Source: Folioceros fuciformis (lineage: Eukaryota; Anthocerotophyta; Anthocerotopsida; Anthocerotales). Taken from it: a stretch of DNA of 64,000 nt. The DNA lies in the NCBI GenBank assembly GCA_049999805.1, contig JBNGIO010006294.1, positions 315,115 to 379,114 on the forward strand, written 5' to 3'. The position numbers were made by a program, and so were the translations under genes. Shown here piece after piece: positions 1-11,150 of this stretch; the first letter of the stretch is position 1, and every line of letters begins with the position of its first letter. The notes under the pieces were generated by a model, which saw nothing but the letters and a program-made list of their open reading frames with translations, made no database searches and was not told where the DNA came from.

Positions 1-2
1 CA

Positions 3-1606
3 CCTGCCACCAAAGCAGACAGTTCTGTTAAAGCTGAACCAAAAACATACCAGCAAGCAGTAACAGGAAGTGACAAACATCACTGGATCCCATCTATCCA
101 GGATGAGTACCAGTCACTCATGAAGAATGATATGTGGGAACTCTGTCCTCTACCTGTTGGCAGGAAAACTGTAAGTTGCAAGTGGGTATTTAAACACAAG
201 CTAAATGCAGATGGTGAAATTACACGCTATAAATCAAGACTTGTAGCGAGAGGCTTCTCACAGATTCCTGGTGTGGACTTTACCAAGACCTTCAGTCCAC
301 TTGTGAAAACTCAGTCAATTAGGATGATCATTGCCCTTGCAGCTGCCAATGATTGGGATCTGCAACAGATGGACGTTTGTACTGCGTTCCTGTATGGGGA
401 ACTAGAGGAAGACATATACATGGAGCAGCCAGAAGGCTTCGTTGACCCTGAGCACCTTGATTGGGTGTGTCGTCTTAAGAAAACTCTCTACGGCCTGAAA
501 CAAAGCGCCAGGGAGTGGTATAAGTGCATAGATAAGTATTTGAAATCGATAGGGCTTGTACAAAATCCTGGAGATGCAAATGTGTACATTTACCTTAAAG
601 ATGGGCATCTGGCTCTATATGTTGATGATGCCATCCTTGCGTCAAATAGTCCTGAGCTGTTAGAATGGGTCAAAGGAATGTTACACAAGCAGTTCGACAT
701 GAAGGATATAGGACAGCTTACCTTTGTGCTTGGTGTACAGCTGGTGAGAAATAGGGCAGATAGATCTATAGTCTTGCATCAAACTAAATATATAAATGAG
801 ACATTGCGTAGATTCAGCTTAGATCAATCAAAACCAATGTCAACTATAGGAATAGCTGGGTTAAAACTCACCTCTGATCAGTCACATCAAAGTGATGATG
901 AACGGGAAGCCATGCAGCAGGTGCCATACCGCCATGCTGTGGGATATCTAAATTACATAAGCTGCTGGACTCGTCCCGACATACAATACGTTGTAAGCTC
1001 AGTTTCTCAGTTTCTGGAGAACCCCGGCAAAGAACACTGGGGAGCTGTCAAGAGGGTTCTGAGGTATCTAAAGGGCACTGTTAATTATGGGCTATGCTTC
1101 TCAGGACAGACTGGCAGCATTGCACCTGTAGGGTATGTAGATGCCGATTGGGCAACTGACCCTAAAACCAGACGAAGCATATCGGCTTATTGCTTTGTGA
1201 TGGCTGGAGCTATTGTCAACTGGAGCTCGAAAAAGCAACGTCAGTGGCGCTATTATCTACTGAGGCAGAGTACAAGGCTCTGACAGATTCAGCCAAGGAG
1301 GCTGAATGGGAAAGGAGTTTTCTATAAGGGTTAGGTTACAAGCCAGCAATGCCCACTGTCATCCACTGTGACAATATGTCCACAATAGCCCTGGTTGGGA
1401 ACCCTCGATTTCATGCACGCACGAAGCACATCAAGGTCCACCACCACTTTGTTAGGCATTCACAGGAAAGTAAAGTGGTCAAAATTGAATACATCTCAAT
1501 TGATGAAAACACAGCTGACTTGCTTACAAAGAACCTACCGAAGCCTAAGCACTATTTCCACATGGAGTCCATGGGACTAAGACCTTGCCCTTCCTTGCAA
1601 CAGTAG
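3..1606 (+). pseudogene. Copia pol remnant: reverse transcriptase and RNase H
   Basis: The frame is open from base 3 and contains the Copia RT core: KWVFKHKLN, RLVARGFSQIPGVDF, the tract around QMDVCTAFLYGEL, and the catalytic YVDD box in LALYVDDAILAS (about bases 617-652). RNase H follows, with the VDADWA acidic site and NWSSKKQ. Near 1240-1260 the frame shifts; the expected ALLSTEAEY motif continues in another frame. A stop then interrupts the segment before HCDNMSTIALV, and the C-terminal RNase H tail (RTKHIKVHHHFVR, ADLLTK) runs to the stop at 1606. One frameshift and one stop make it a pseudogene. Integrase and gag, if present, lie left of the window. Confidence 0.85.
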
Positions 1607-1891
1607 TGTAGGTAGAGCTGTCAGCACGTTGTAGCAGAACATGAGAACTGGTCAGTTCTGCAGGGATAAAAAGGAACACAACAATATGAAGGCAGCTGGA
1701 GGTGGATGAAGCATCGGAGACATACCTAATCACCTACCTCTGCCATGGTCATGGTCATCATGATGTTGATACAGGAGGTAGATGGCAATCACGAAGGCAC
1801 AAAGTGACAAACACTGTGACAGGCTTCCTGCCATGGTCTCTTACGGCGGATTACGGCTTGGATCTAACAGTGGCTCCTGTTTACGGGGGCG

Positions 1892-2097
1892 TGTTGAGAG
1901 TAACCGTGCCGTTAGGGTTACACGTTATATAAACATACGCTAGTTAGATTAGGGCCATGTATATCAAAGTGACTTAGTTAAACCTAATTACGAAAGGACA
2001 TGACTTTACAATTTTGTATATAAGGAGAAACTTATCATCAATTAATCGTTCGTTCATTTGGCAAGTTTGTTGTCCAAGTTTTGTATTCTTATCGAAC
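1892..2097 (+). repeat. Truncated Copia 3' LTR
   Basis: It begins TGTTGAGAG directly after the G-rich stretch ACGGGGGCG, the usual polypurine tract/LTR junction of plant Copia elements. It contains TATATAAGGAG at about 2020, a possible LTR promoter TATA element. No closing CA end or second LTR is visible. The sequence runs directly into Gypsy integrase at about 2097. Confidence 0.6.
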
Positions 2098-4115
2098 GAT
2101 CCCCAAACATGGAGCTGTGATGTTGGAATTCACTGGAATGAAGTGGCAACATTTGGACAACCGGCCCATAACCACCCATATGTTGTCCTTTCCTATACGT
2201 GTACGTGGGAGGGATGTAACAAAATCCATGGAGATGGATTGAAACCTTCCCTCTAGTACTTGCAAAGGTAACAACAGTCCTAGAGTTTTCTCAAGTTCTG
2301 GCTTGGTTTGCTAACATGAGATGCAACTTTTGACCCACTGGATGCAATCGTTTCGCAAGCCCTCCCAGTGGAAATGGGTCTTCACTCGTTCATAAGTCTT
2401 GTCGATGCCCAAGTGTCTAGAGATAGGAGAGTCATGCAATTCATGTAAGATCCCTCTCTGGATTTCCTTCAAGTGCTGTGGGATCACCAGTCGGCCCTTC
2501 CTGTACACACAGGCATCCTTGAGCTGGTAAGTTTGCATCAAAGCTGTGGGGGTGCCTCTTGCTGTGTCCTGCATTAAGTGTTGGTAGATTTGCTGCAGGT
2601 GTGAATCCCCCGGGATGGCTGCTCGGACAATCCTGATGGTGTCCAATTGAGAGGACATCAATGTGGGGACTCTCCTGCTGAGGGCATTTGCTACAGAGTT
2701 GGAGGCGCCAGTGACATACTTGATTTCGAAATTGAAATTAGCTAAGTACTCTGACCATCTTCTCTGACGTGCATTCAAGTTGGGCTGGGTGAAGAAGTGC
2801 TGGAGGGAGTGGTGGTCAGTGTGTACTATGAATCTTTGTCCAAGTAAGTAGTGTCGCCAGACCTTGAGTGCATGAACAATAGCAAACATCTCTTTGTCAT
2901 GAACTGGGTAATTAACCTACGCCCCTTAGAGCTTGTGTGATTTGTATGCAATCACCCATCCCTCTTGGGATAAGGCAGCCCCAAGGGTGAGATTTGATGC
3001 ATTTGTGTGCACATTGTAGCTCCCCTTGGGATCTACCACCGCCAAGACTGGTCCAATGCTTACAGCTTGTTTCAGTTGGTTGAAGGCCTGTTGGGCTACT
3101 ACACTAGGTTGAAAGACTTGCTAGGGGACTGTTTTAGGGCATCTGTCAGGGGTAAGGCAATCTTACTGAACCCTTGGATGAACCCGCGGTAGAACCCTAC
3201 AAGTTCCAGGAACCCCCAAAGCTGGGTGATATCTCTGGGTAATGGCCATGTTGTGACTGCTTTGACCTTGCGTGGATCCATTATGATGCCATCCTTCGTG
3301 ACGATGTGTCCTAAGTATTCCACTTCCTTGCGCATGAAGGTGCACTTGCTCCTCTTGGCTAACACATGATGTTTCTTCAGAAGCAGCAGGATAGCCCTAA
3401 CCAGCTTGATGTGTGTTTCTGAATCTGCAGAGTGGATCAGGATGTCATTAAGGAACACTTCTATGCCCTATCCCAACAATGGTCGGAGTATGTCTTGCAT
3501 CAAGCACTGAAATGTTGCTGGTGCATTTGTGAGGCCCATGGGCATCACCACCCCTCATAATGGCCATGGCGGGTCCTGACAGTTGTTTTGTGCTCATCAC
3601 CTTCCTTGACACGTATATGGTAGAAGCCAGAACGTAAGTCAATTTTGGTAAACCATGTAAAACCATGTAGCTGGTCTAGAATCTCATCAATTCTAGGCAT
3701 TTGGTACATGTTCTTCACTGCGGCCTTATTTAGGCCTCTGTAATCTACATAGAGCTTCCAGCCACCATCAGGCTTGGCCACTAGCAACTTCGGGGCTCCA
3801 TAAGGTGAGACAGATGGACGTACAAACCCTTGGGCTAAGAAGGCGTCAACCTGTTTTTTTTTATCTGTGCATTCTCCATGACTGAAGTTCGGTATGGTGG
3901 AATGCTCACAGTTTTGGAGCCTGCCACAAGGTCAATGCTGTGATCCACTGGTCTCCTAGAAGGAAGTTCGGTTGGGTCAGCAAACAAATCACTGCAAACA
4001 AATCATTGAATTCAACCAACAATGACTTCATCTCCTCAGGAAGTGCTTCTTCCTCTTGAGCCTGTTTCTATTTCTCTGCTCGTCATTTTGCTGTGCCTTC
4101 CAGTGGGGAGACCTT
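2098..4115 (-). mobile_element. Gypsy-type retrotransposon pol fragment, decayed
   Basis: Read on the minus strand from about 4115 down to 2098, this is a Ty3/Gypsy pol core. It has the RT N-terminus (VAKPDGGWKLYVDYRGLNK, about 3730-3785), fingers/palm (FTKIDLRSGFYHIRV), the catalytic region as FLNDILIHS (about 3430-3458), the thumb and connection (YLGHIV, FLELVGFYRGFI), RNase H (HTDHHSLQHF, about 2800-2830), the zinc-binding integrase N-terminus with HLGIDKTYERVKTHFHW, and the start of the integrase core (SISMDFVTSLPRT, about 2215-2250). Several frameshifts and stops separate these blocks, and the catalytic YLDD/YVDD box reads FLND. Gag, protease, most of integrase and both LTRs are missing. 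It is a dead fragment. Confidence 0.85.
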
Positions 4116-4120
4116 TTTCA

Positions 4121-4590
4121 ACTTTAGGAAACAAAAGTTTTTGTTCTTTATTTCCTATTAAGGAATAGTAAAGTTTTTTTTTCTGATATATATTTTAGAT
4201 CATCAAAAAATATTATTTCTATCTTTATTTCTAATCGTAAGGGTATTGAAATTTTAATTCAAAACAGGTTTTCTTTGAATGATCGAAACAATATTATTTT
4301 GGTTCTTATTTCTTGTTGAAAGAAGAGGAAAGTTATATATATATATTGATCATGGAAAAAAAATTATTTGAATCTTTATTTGTTGTTGAGAAAAGTAAAC
4401 TTTTATTTCCATATACTTTCTTTAGATCATCGAGACAAAACTAATTTGATCTTTATTTCCTATCGAGAGGAGTTTAAAATTTTATTTCAACATATTTTCT
4501 TTAAATCATCGAAACAAAATTAGGTCGAACTTTATTTCCTTTGGGGAGTGAAGTTTTATTGCAATATTTGTTTCACATGATCGAAATAGA
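4121..4590. repeat. AT-rich degenerate tandem repeat, unit about 75 bp
   Basis: Six or seven diverged units follow each other, each with a core like TTTAGATCATCGA..CAAAA then CTTTATTTCCTAT. The core recurs near 4199, 4279, 4353, 4425, 4504 and 4577, giving spacings of about 72-80 bp. It starts at the point where the Gypsy homology stops. No coding potential is visible. It may be an internal array of the element's untranslated region or an independent minisatellite. Confidence 0.6.
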
Positions 4591-4599
4591 AGGATTTCC

Positions 4600-6480
4600 A
4601 TCGATAGTTCTTGGGAATAGAAGAGTATATATGTAGGAGCATACGCAATGTTTTGTCGTGGAAAGCGGATCTCATTCGTGGCACGGTGAGTGTAAGTCTT
4701 CTTTATTCTTCTTGTTTGTGTATTTGAGTTTCTTTGTGATATTAAAAATGATTATTTTTGTATTTTTATTTTTACTAATACGAGTGTTTGCCTTCCAGTG
4801 TCTTTGGTTAGTTGAGTAAGAGTGTGGATGTTTCAGCTTTTTTTTGTGCGTGTGTTTTCTAACCTTCTTATCTTAGGATTGTGTTGTTCTTGTAGTTGCT
4901 TGCTTGAGCCTATACGATTGGAGATTTGTGCACATCTGTCCACTACCATGCGGAGGCCATTTCAGTTGAACAGAATGCGTCGACACCTTTTGAAGTGGCA
5001 TCGACTTTGTGCAATTCAAGCACTACCCACCCACCAGACTTTGCAACATCTACTCAAGTTGGCCAAGAAATATGTCGATGAGGATTATCGTGTTCCCAAA
5101 TTGATCTCGCTCGTGGGATTACGGTTGAAGCATGATGCCAAGTGTTGTTGGTATCTTTTGGAGGAGTACAACTTTCGAAAATTGGATAGGATTATGAGGA
5201 TGTTGCTTTCAGTCTAGTTGAATGTTGTACATTCAACATGTCATTGAGTTAATCTACGACCCTTGTAATTGGGCTCCTAAAATATGTTTAGAAGAAGGAA
5301 ATAGGGTCTCTTGATGTTTGTTAAGTTTCTTCACTATATCTAGAGAGGTGGTCGAAAAAGATATAGTATGTTTCACTTATTTTCTATACTTTGAAAAGTC
5401 TTGTCATTTAAATGAATATTCATAGATCTTTACTTATATACGTAAAGATATTATGGTGGTAAATGTTGACTTATAATATGATAATGTAGGAGTAGTAACT
5501 GTGTTGGGGCTCTACATCCTTAAGACCTAAGCTTAGATAAAGACGAAGAACAAAGCTTGTGATGTATTTTAGGGTTGTTAGCACCCATGTTAGGAATTGA
5601 TGAGCTAGTGTAAGTTTCAAGAAGAGTGGAGAGGATTTTGAGGATCATGACCAACCCATGGTTAGCTAGGATTTGTGAGCTCGCTCATCAATTACGCATA
5701 CGACTTGCTAAGTATCTAATCACGACCATGTCTCAGTGGGTTGAAGCTGGCTTGCCATTCCCATGTTCGTTTTAGTCAAGTGATGGTTGGTCTCAATCAT
5801 TTTCATGCCTTCCTGCTATCAAGTAACTTAAGATTTGAGGATGTGTGTGCTTGCTGGACCTTGTCCTGGTTTGTATTGTATCTATTGTTCAACGAAGCTT
5901 CCTTGATAAGGGGGAGGGTGGTGAAGCTTTTGTCCCCTTTGCGCTAGCTTGAGTAATGTAACAGAGCCAACATGTGCATCTAGCTTTGTCCTTGGTATGA
6001 GAAACATGTACACTTGTATGTTTGTATAAAGTGAGCTACATCTACATCCATAAAACAATAGATCTAAGCCTATGCTTTTTGCATACTACGCTCAGGAGCA
6101 GACTTCACAAAGAAGAATCCATCCAATAGAGCCTTCACAAAGAAGAATCCCCCCAACACAGCCTTCACAAAGAAGAATCCACCCAACATTCCATGAGCTG
6201 AGATGGACAAATGATTTTATAACCTGTGGCTACCTTCTTCTATATGTACCTCGGACTGCACGAGTTTTATAAGACGTGGTCTTCCTGGTTCCGTCATCTA
6301 TCTGCATTTGTCACCTCCACGGGAAGTACATCGCATGTATCGGTTGAAGGACGCGGCACTTTTCGAGTGGCTTCTACATCCAGTACTTTTACAGTACGAA
6401 CACCGCATTTGAAGGAGTAGGCACGATGTGAGGTCTTTGACCACTGTCTCTACTTCCCACTTTCATATTGCATGCAGACG
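4600..6480. other. Intergenic, no recognised gene
   Basis: The stretch is AT-rich and shows no family I recognise. One plus-strand reading frame of 131 codons (4822-5217) begins with a hydrophobic stretch and continues basic and leucine-rich (TLQHLLKLAKKYVDEDYRVP). It has no visible homologue, start context or introns to support it, so it is left as a weak candidate. The 30 bp triplicate at 6103 is listed separately. The 3' part should hold the GH3 promoter. Confidence 0.4.
6103..6192 (+). repeat. 30 bp tandem repeat, three copies
   Basis: The core CTTCACAAAGAAGAATCC occurs at 6103, 6133 and 6163, exactly 30 bp apart, each followed by a C/A-rich spacer. It lies about 330-420 bp upstream of the GH3 start codon. 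If translated it gives a repeated PSQRRI..P motif, but there is no sign that it is coding. Confidence 0.85.
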
Positions 6481-6523
6481 CGCCGGGCCAAGTCGCGTTG
6501 GACGCGGTCTGCGGAAGCGCCCC

Positions 6524-8653
6524 ATGGCGTCCAGTCGAGAACTCATTGCCGCTGGTCTGAACCAAGAATGGGGGAGGATAGCGGACAAGCAGGCCGATGT
6601 GCTGCAACGATTTCTTGAGAAGAGCTCGGCTTGTGAATACCTGCAGAGGCATGGTCTGAACGGCCGAACAGACCCGGAGTCCTTCAAGAAACATATTCCT
6701 ATCATCGAGTACGGTGCCATTGAGCAAGACATCCAAAGGCTCCTGCAGGAAGAGCATCCGTCAGGCATTCTCAGCTGCGAGGTGGTGGAGGAGTTCTTTC
6801 TCAGGCACGCCTCCGGGGCTCTTGATTTCCATATCCCCTTCCACCCCCCCCCCTCGTTCGCATCATTCCTACAATAAGCTTACTAGTCATTACTGCATTT
6901 TTCGGTTTTCTTTGCGCATTGGGGTTTTGCAGCTCTGGGACAACATCAGGGAAGCGGAAGGTGTTTCCAGCAACTCGCCAGTTTTATCATGCAAGGGAGG
7001 TGGCTATGAAGCTGTCAGACGCGTACGTCGACTTGTAAGTTTCCGGTGGACGAACCTTCATTCATATTACAGGAGGCGCTGCTTTCTGATGCCGCAGACT
7101 CACTCTCTAGTTCTTCGTCCACCGCAGGGACTTCGGGGACGCAGTCAGATCAGGCCTGACGATTTTGTTTGCAAATGTGTCAAAAGCAAGCAAGAGCCCT
7201 GGAGGCTTGGATCTCGGGACACTCTCATCTTCATCATTCCGAAAGGCTGCCAGCGGGGTATACGTGGAAGCCTACTTCGCCGGTTCCGCAAGTCCGACGG
7301 AAGCGCTCCTGTGCGACGACTACCAGCAGTCGATGTACTGCCACCTCGTCTGCGGCCTGCTGCGGCGCTCAGAAGTGTTCAGAATCACAGCCGTATTCGT
7401 TTCTGGAGTGGTGAACGCGCTCCACATGCTCAAAGAGTGGTGGAAGGAGATCAGCACAGACATTGAGACAGGGCATCTGAGCAGCAGGATCACAGACCCT
7501 TCCATTCGTGCGGCGGTGTCACAGCTTCTGGCAGAGCCAAATCCGGAATTGGCCAATCAGATTAGAGGAGAATGTGGCAAGGAGTCTTGGGAAGGTGTTA
7601 TACTGCGCCTTTGGCCCAACGTAAAGTACATAACCGGCCTCGCTTCTGGATCACTGCTGCAGTATGTGCCTCACCTCATCTTCTTGTCCCGCGCGACGAT
7701 GCCAATTGTGTCAATGGGATACGGAGGATCCGAGGGGTGGTACGCAGTGAACCCGAACCCACGCGTTCCACCAGATGACGCATTTTACGTGTTCCTTCCA
7801 CAAGTGGCGTACTTCGAGTTTTTGGTGTTGAATGGGGAGCAAGGGCAAGAGAAGGGATCGGAAAATCTCAAAATCAGCACCGGAAATTCGGTGAAAATCG
7901 TAGACCTTGCGAGCGTGAAGGAAGGGGAAGAGTACGAGCTCGTGGTGACCAATGGCTCAGGTGAGAGGCGTCAAGACCGGTACTTCACTCTCAAACATGT
8001 TTTAGCTCGGATCTTCCAAACCCTCATTGACACGTGCCATTTCGTTTGCAGGTTTGTGGAGGTTCAGAGTTGGAGACATCTTGCAATGCGTGGGGTTTTT
8101 CCACGAATCCCCGAAATTCAAGCTTGTCGGACGCCGAAATGCAATCGGATCCGTGAGCACTGAGAAGGTTGGAGAAAAGGATTTGGTCCAAGCTCTCATG
8201 ACCATGGCCAGGGAGCATTTTCCTCCGAACACTCACATCGCGGACTTCACGAGTTGCATCAACCTGTCCTCCATTCCAGGCCATCACGTCATCTACGTGG
8301 AGGTGGTCGGTTTAAGCTCAGTCCCTGTCCCTGTCGGCGAAAAGGCCTTGCAAGAGTGCTGCCATACTCTGGAGGCTGGTTTAAGTGAGCCTTACAGAAG
8401 GGGACGCAACCTTCACACTATTGCTCCCGTGGAGCTCAAGGTTGTGAAGCCTGGGACCTTCGTGAAGGTCCGAGACTTGGCTGCCAATACCCTGGGAACG
8501 TCCGAGATCCAATATAAGACCCCCAGGGCCTTCAAACATGGGCACCCTGCGCTGGGAATCCTGAACGCAGGGGTGGCGGAGATTGCACGAAGTGCTCGAC
8601 CTCCTCGCCATTCCAAGCTCAATCCCAACGGTATTCTGCTGTCACACGAGTGA
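6524..8653 (+). CDS. GH3-family acyl acid-amido synthetase
   Basis: GH3 enzymes adenylate a plant hormone acid (auxin, jasmonate, benzoates) and join it to an amino acid in the cytosol. Exons 6524-6804, 6933-7034, 7128-7960 and 8052-8653 give 605 residues, normal for the family, with all phases closing. ATP-binding motif 1 (SSGTTSGK, residues 94-101) is formed across intron 1. Motif 2 is YGGSEGW (about 326-332) and motif 3 is WRFRVGD (408-414), followed by SSIPGHHVIY and the C-terminal domain ending before the stop at 8653. The start is the ATG before ASSRELIAAGL. Intron 1 needs a GC donor (CAG/GCACGC) to restore motif 1, because no GT site does. Introns 2 and 3 are GT-AG. The acyl substrate cannot be told from sequence. 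A broken copy of its 5' end lies downstream at 10776. Confidence 0.92.
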
Positions 8654-8831
8654 CGCGTGCCGTGGTCCGTCCCGACGCTATACTGTACTCCGGTCCGACA
8701 CGTGACGAGCGTGTTCTTGTTCCGAGATTTAATTGTGATGCCCACGAATCGCAGGTTGAAGGCGTGGGGGCGCCATCGATTTCCAGTTTTCTCTGAATAC
8801 ACACATTGTATCTGTCCCTTATACTGTAGTT

Positions 8832-8929
8832 CTCGGTCAAGGTGTCATTCAGGATCAACACGTACGACATGCCACACCGTCTCGGTCAAGGTGTCATTCA
8901 GGATCAACACGTACGACATGCCACACCGG
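8832..8929 (+). repeat. 49 bp direct repeat, two copies
   Basis: The unit starting CTCGGTCAAGGTGTCATTC occurs at 8832 and again at 8881, essentially identical. It sits about 180 bp after the GH3 stop codon, probably in the 3' untranslated region or just beyond. The near identity suggests a recent tandem duplication. Confidence 0.9.
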
Positions 8930-9024
8930 CCTTATAAAACGAGATGGAAAGCGGCATTGACTCCACAGATAAAAGGACCAATGGGAGCAGGCAAAAAAAA
9001 AAAAAAAAGTACCAACGTGGGATG

Positions 9025-9270
9025 ACAAAAGGCTTTCTCCTATAAAATGTCATGATGTGGAATAGAAAAGTATCGTGATGTAGAATAAAGAAAGGTCTAT
9101 CCCCATAAAGTGTCATGATGTTGAATAACAAAAAGTCTATCCCTACAAAACGTAGTGATGCGGAATAACAAAGTATTGTCATGTAGAATAGCAAAGGGTC
9201 TATCCCCATAAAATGTGGTGATGTGAATAACAAAGTATCGTGATGTGGAATAGCAAAAGACCTATCCCCA
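9025..9270. repeat. Degenerate tandem repeat, unit about 62 bp with half-repeats
   Basis: Units of the form GTCTATCCCCATAAAATG then TGATGTGGAATAACAAAGTA repeat about four times. GTGATGTGGAATA-like blocks also recur within each unit at roughly half spacing. The array follows an A-run at about 8993-9008. There is no coding potential. Copies differ by substitutions and small indels, so it is older than the 49 bp repeat just upstream. Confidence 0.7.
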
Positions 9271-10775
9271 CGGGCTAAGAAGCCTCTATACTTGTTGCAA
9301 AGAGGAACCCCGGTGTTGAACTCGTAGCCCTAGTAGTTGGCAAAGGTAGACACATATTTACATATTAGGTGGCAACTCCTTGTGAAGTGCTAAAGCAACC
9401 ATGGTCTTGAAAAGATGGAAGTTGTAGAACAAAGCACATAGCTACATAGTAGCTCCAATTAAGTCCTCTAAATTAATAGAGGTCTCTTTAATTTGGTTTT
9501 ATGCACCAATTCATAGTTTCTCAAGGCATAGCAGCTCTTTGTGTACATGGTGTTAGAAACCTAATGCCCAATATGTACATCTAGGTACATAGATTTTCAT
9601 TGAATTGAAAACTTCACAACGCATTGCAAGCTTTGAGACCTAGTTTTACTCCATCCATAGAATTTTGAGTCCTTTCATCTTCACGTTAAGATGAGTTGAG
9701 AAGCTTTCAGCAAAATTCAGCCCAAAGTGAGCTCTACATCTTTGTTGCTCAAAGCCAAAATTGTGCTCTACAATCTTTGTTGCTCAACAATGACACATTG
9801 GTGTCTTGGTCCTTAGAAGACCTAGACCTAGATCAGGCTATAAGTGCAACTCTCTTGTGCATACCATATTAGATGTTACAAGTGGTTCACTTGTGCATAC
9901 CATATTAGATGTTACAAGTACATCATATGGTTCATTGATCACTGGTTAAATGTGGCCCCTCTTGATTTCGGAGGTAGAATATGGCAAGTAGAATATGAAT
10001 AGTGGTTGCGGAATGGCACTACGCTTTGCAGATGGACACTGGCTCCAAGGATATGGTTTTCGATGGGTTGAGGTTGGTAAAGTTGATGAGATGAACAGTC
10101 CCTGGCTCGTGGTGCTACTAAGCCAGCCCGTGTTTTTGGACATAGTATGCTTGTACATATTCGCATGACGAGGATCTGCCGGCATACAGGAACCCGTGCT
10201 GGCAGCCAACACCAACAAACTGTCCTCCAAACCTACAAATACAATATTCAGTGGTGGCTACTCAGACTGCAGAGTGCAGCTTTCAGTCTTCAGGAGGGGC
10301 GTCAGGCTCAGGTGCGCCCTGGCGCAGTCCCGAGGCACTCCGGAAAAGGCTAGACCGAGTGAGAGCATGAGCCTGCGCCTGAGCGGGGCAGAGACAGAGG
10401 CTCTCGAGCAGATGGCCTGAAGTGTGGTATACACACCGTTCTCGAACCCTTTCTCTTGTCTCTCAACTGAAAAGTGCACCATTCTCAAACCATGACCGCA
10501 CCGCTTCGGTACGGCCCCAGAGTGAACAGCTCGCCACAGCGGCCAAAAGGGGTATATGCCTGGGGATACCTGAGAAATACTACTAAACAATTGCTGCATC
10601 CCCGCTGTCCGGTGTGGCATCCCAAAGGTTCCAGGTTCTTTTCAAGTACCGTCACATGGCTGCCGACACATGCATGGCTCATTCACGATAAAAGAACACT
10701 ATTGTATTCATCCACTGAGCCCATGAGAGGAAATGCGCCTCTCAGGCCGGAGCCTCCACCTGCACCATCACAGGG
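9271..10775. other. Intergenic, with a 36 bp direct repeat
   Basis: No gene is recognised here. A 30 bp block beginning CTTGTGCATACCATATTAG occurs at 9854 and 9890, a 36 bp tandem duplication. Reading frames on both strands are short and show no conserved motifs. Confidence 0.5.
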
Positions 10776-11150
10776 CATGAAATTGCCGGGCCAATTTGGA
10801 TTGGATGCAGACTGCGGAAGTGTTCTGTGGCGTCATGGCCGCTGATGACGACAACTCGCCAGAATCAAGCGTGGGAGAGGAACGCGGAGGAGCAGAGAAG
10901 AACGATGATGCAACCTTTGCTTGCGAAGAGCTCGGCTTGTGAATACCTTCAGGGACACGGCTAGAATGGCAAAGCGCATCTGGAGTGCTTCGAGGAGCAT
11001 ATTCCTGTCATCGAGTACGATGCCGTCGACCAAGACATCCAAAGGACTCTACAGCGAGATCATACTTGAGGCAATCTCAGGTGCGATGGCTGCAGAGCGC
11101 CTCGATTCCATACGCCATCCTGGTCCGCATCATTCCTGCAACAAGTCAAC
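10776..11150 (+). pseudogene. Decayed duplicate of the GH3 5' end
   Basis: This stretch aligns collinearly with 6470-6884, that is the 5' leader, exon 1 and the start of intron 1 of the GH3 gene about 4.3 kb upstream, in the same orientation. Matching blocks include GAGCTCGGCTTGTGAATACC (10929), the CATATTCCT..CATCGAGTACG block (11000), CAAGACATCCAAAGG (11032) and the intron tract CGCATCATTCCT (11129). Deletions, frameshifts and early stops (for example the TGA within GCTTGTGAATACC in the shifted frame) destroy the reading frame. Later GH3 exons were not found after it, so only the 5' part was duplicated or survives. Confidence 0.85.

Larger units (their letters stand above)
1..2097 (+). mobile_element. 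Copia-type LTR retrotransposon, 3' part, decayed
   Basis: The left edge cuts into a Ty1/Copia element. What remains is the end of pol (reverse transcriptase and RNase H), about 285 bp of 3' untranslated sequence with a G-run before the LTR, and the start of the 3' LTR at 1892 (TGTTGAGAG). The LTR is not complete: at about 2097 the sequence changes to Gypsy integrase on the other strand. The order of insertion cannot be fixed without seeing whether the rest of the LTR exists elsewhere. The element cannot move by itself, because pol is broken. Confidence 0.85.

Noticed and set aside
7320-7556. Minus-strand frame inside GH3 exon 3
   Set aside because: Antisense shadow of the conserved GH3 coding sequence.
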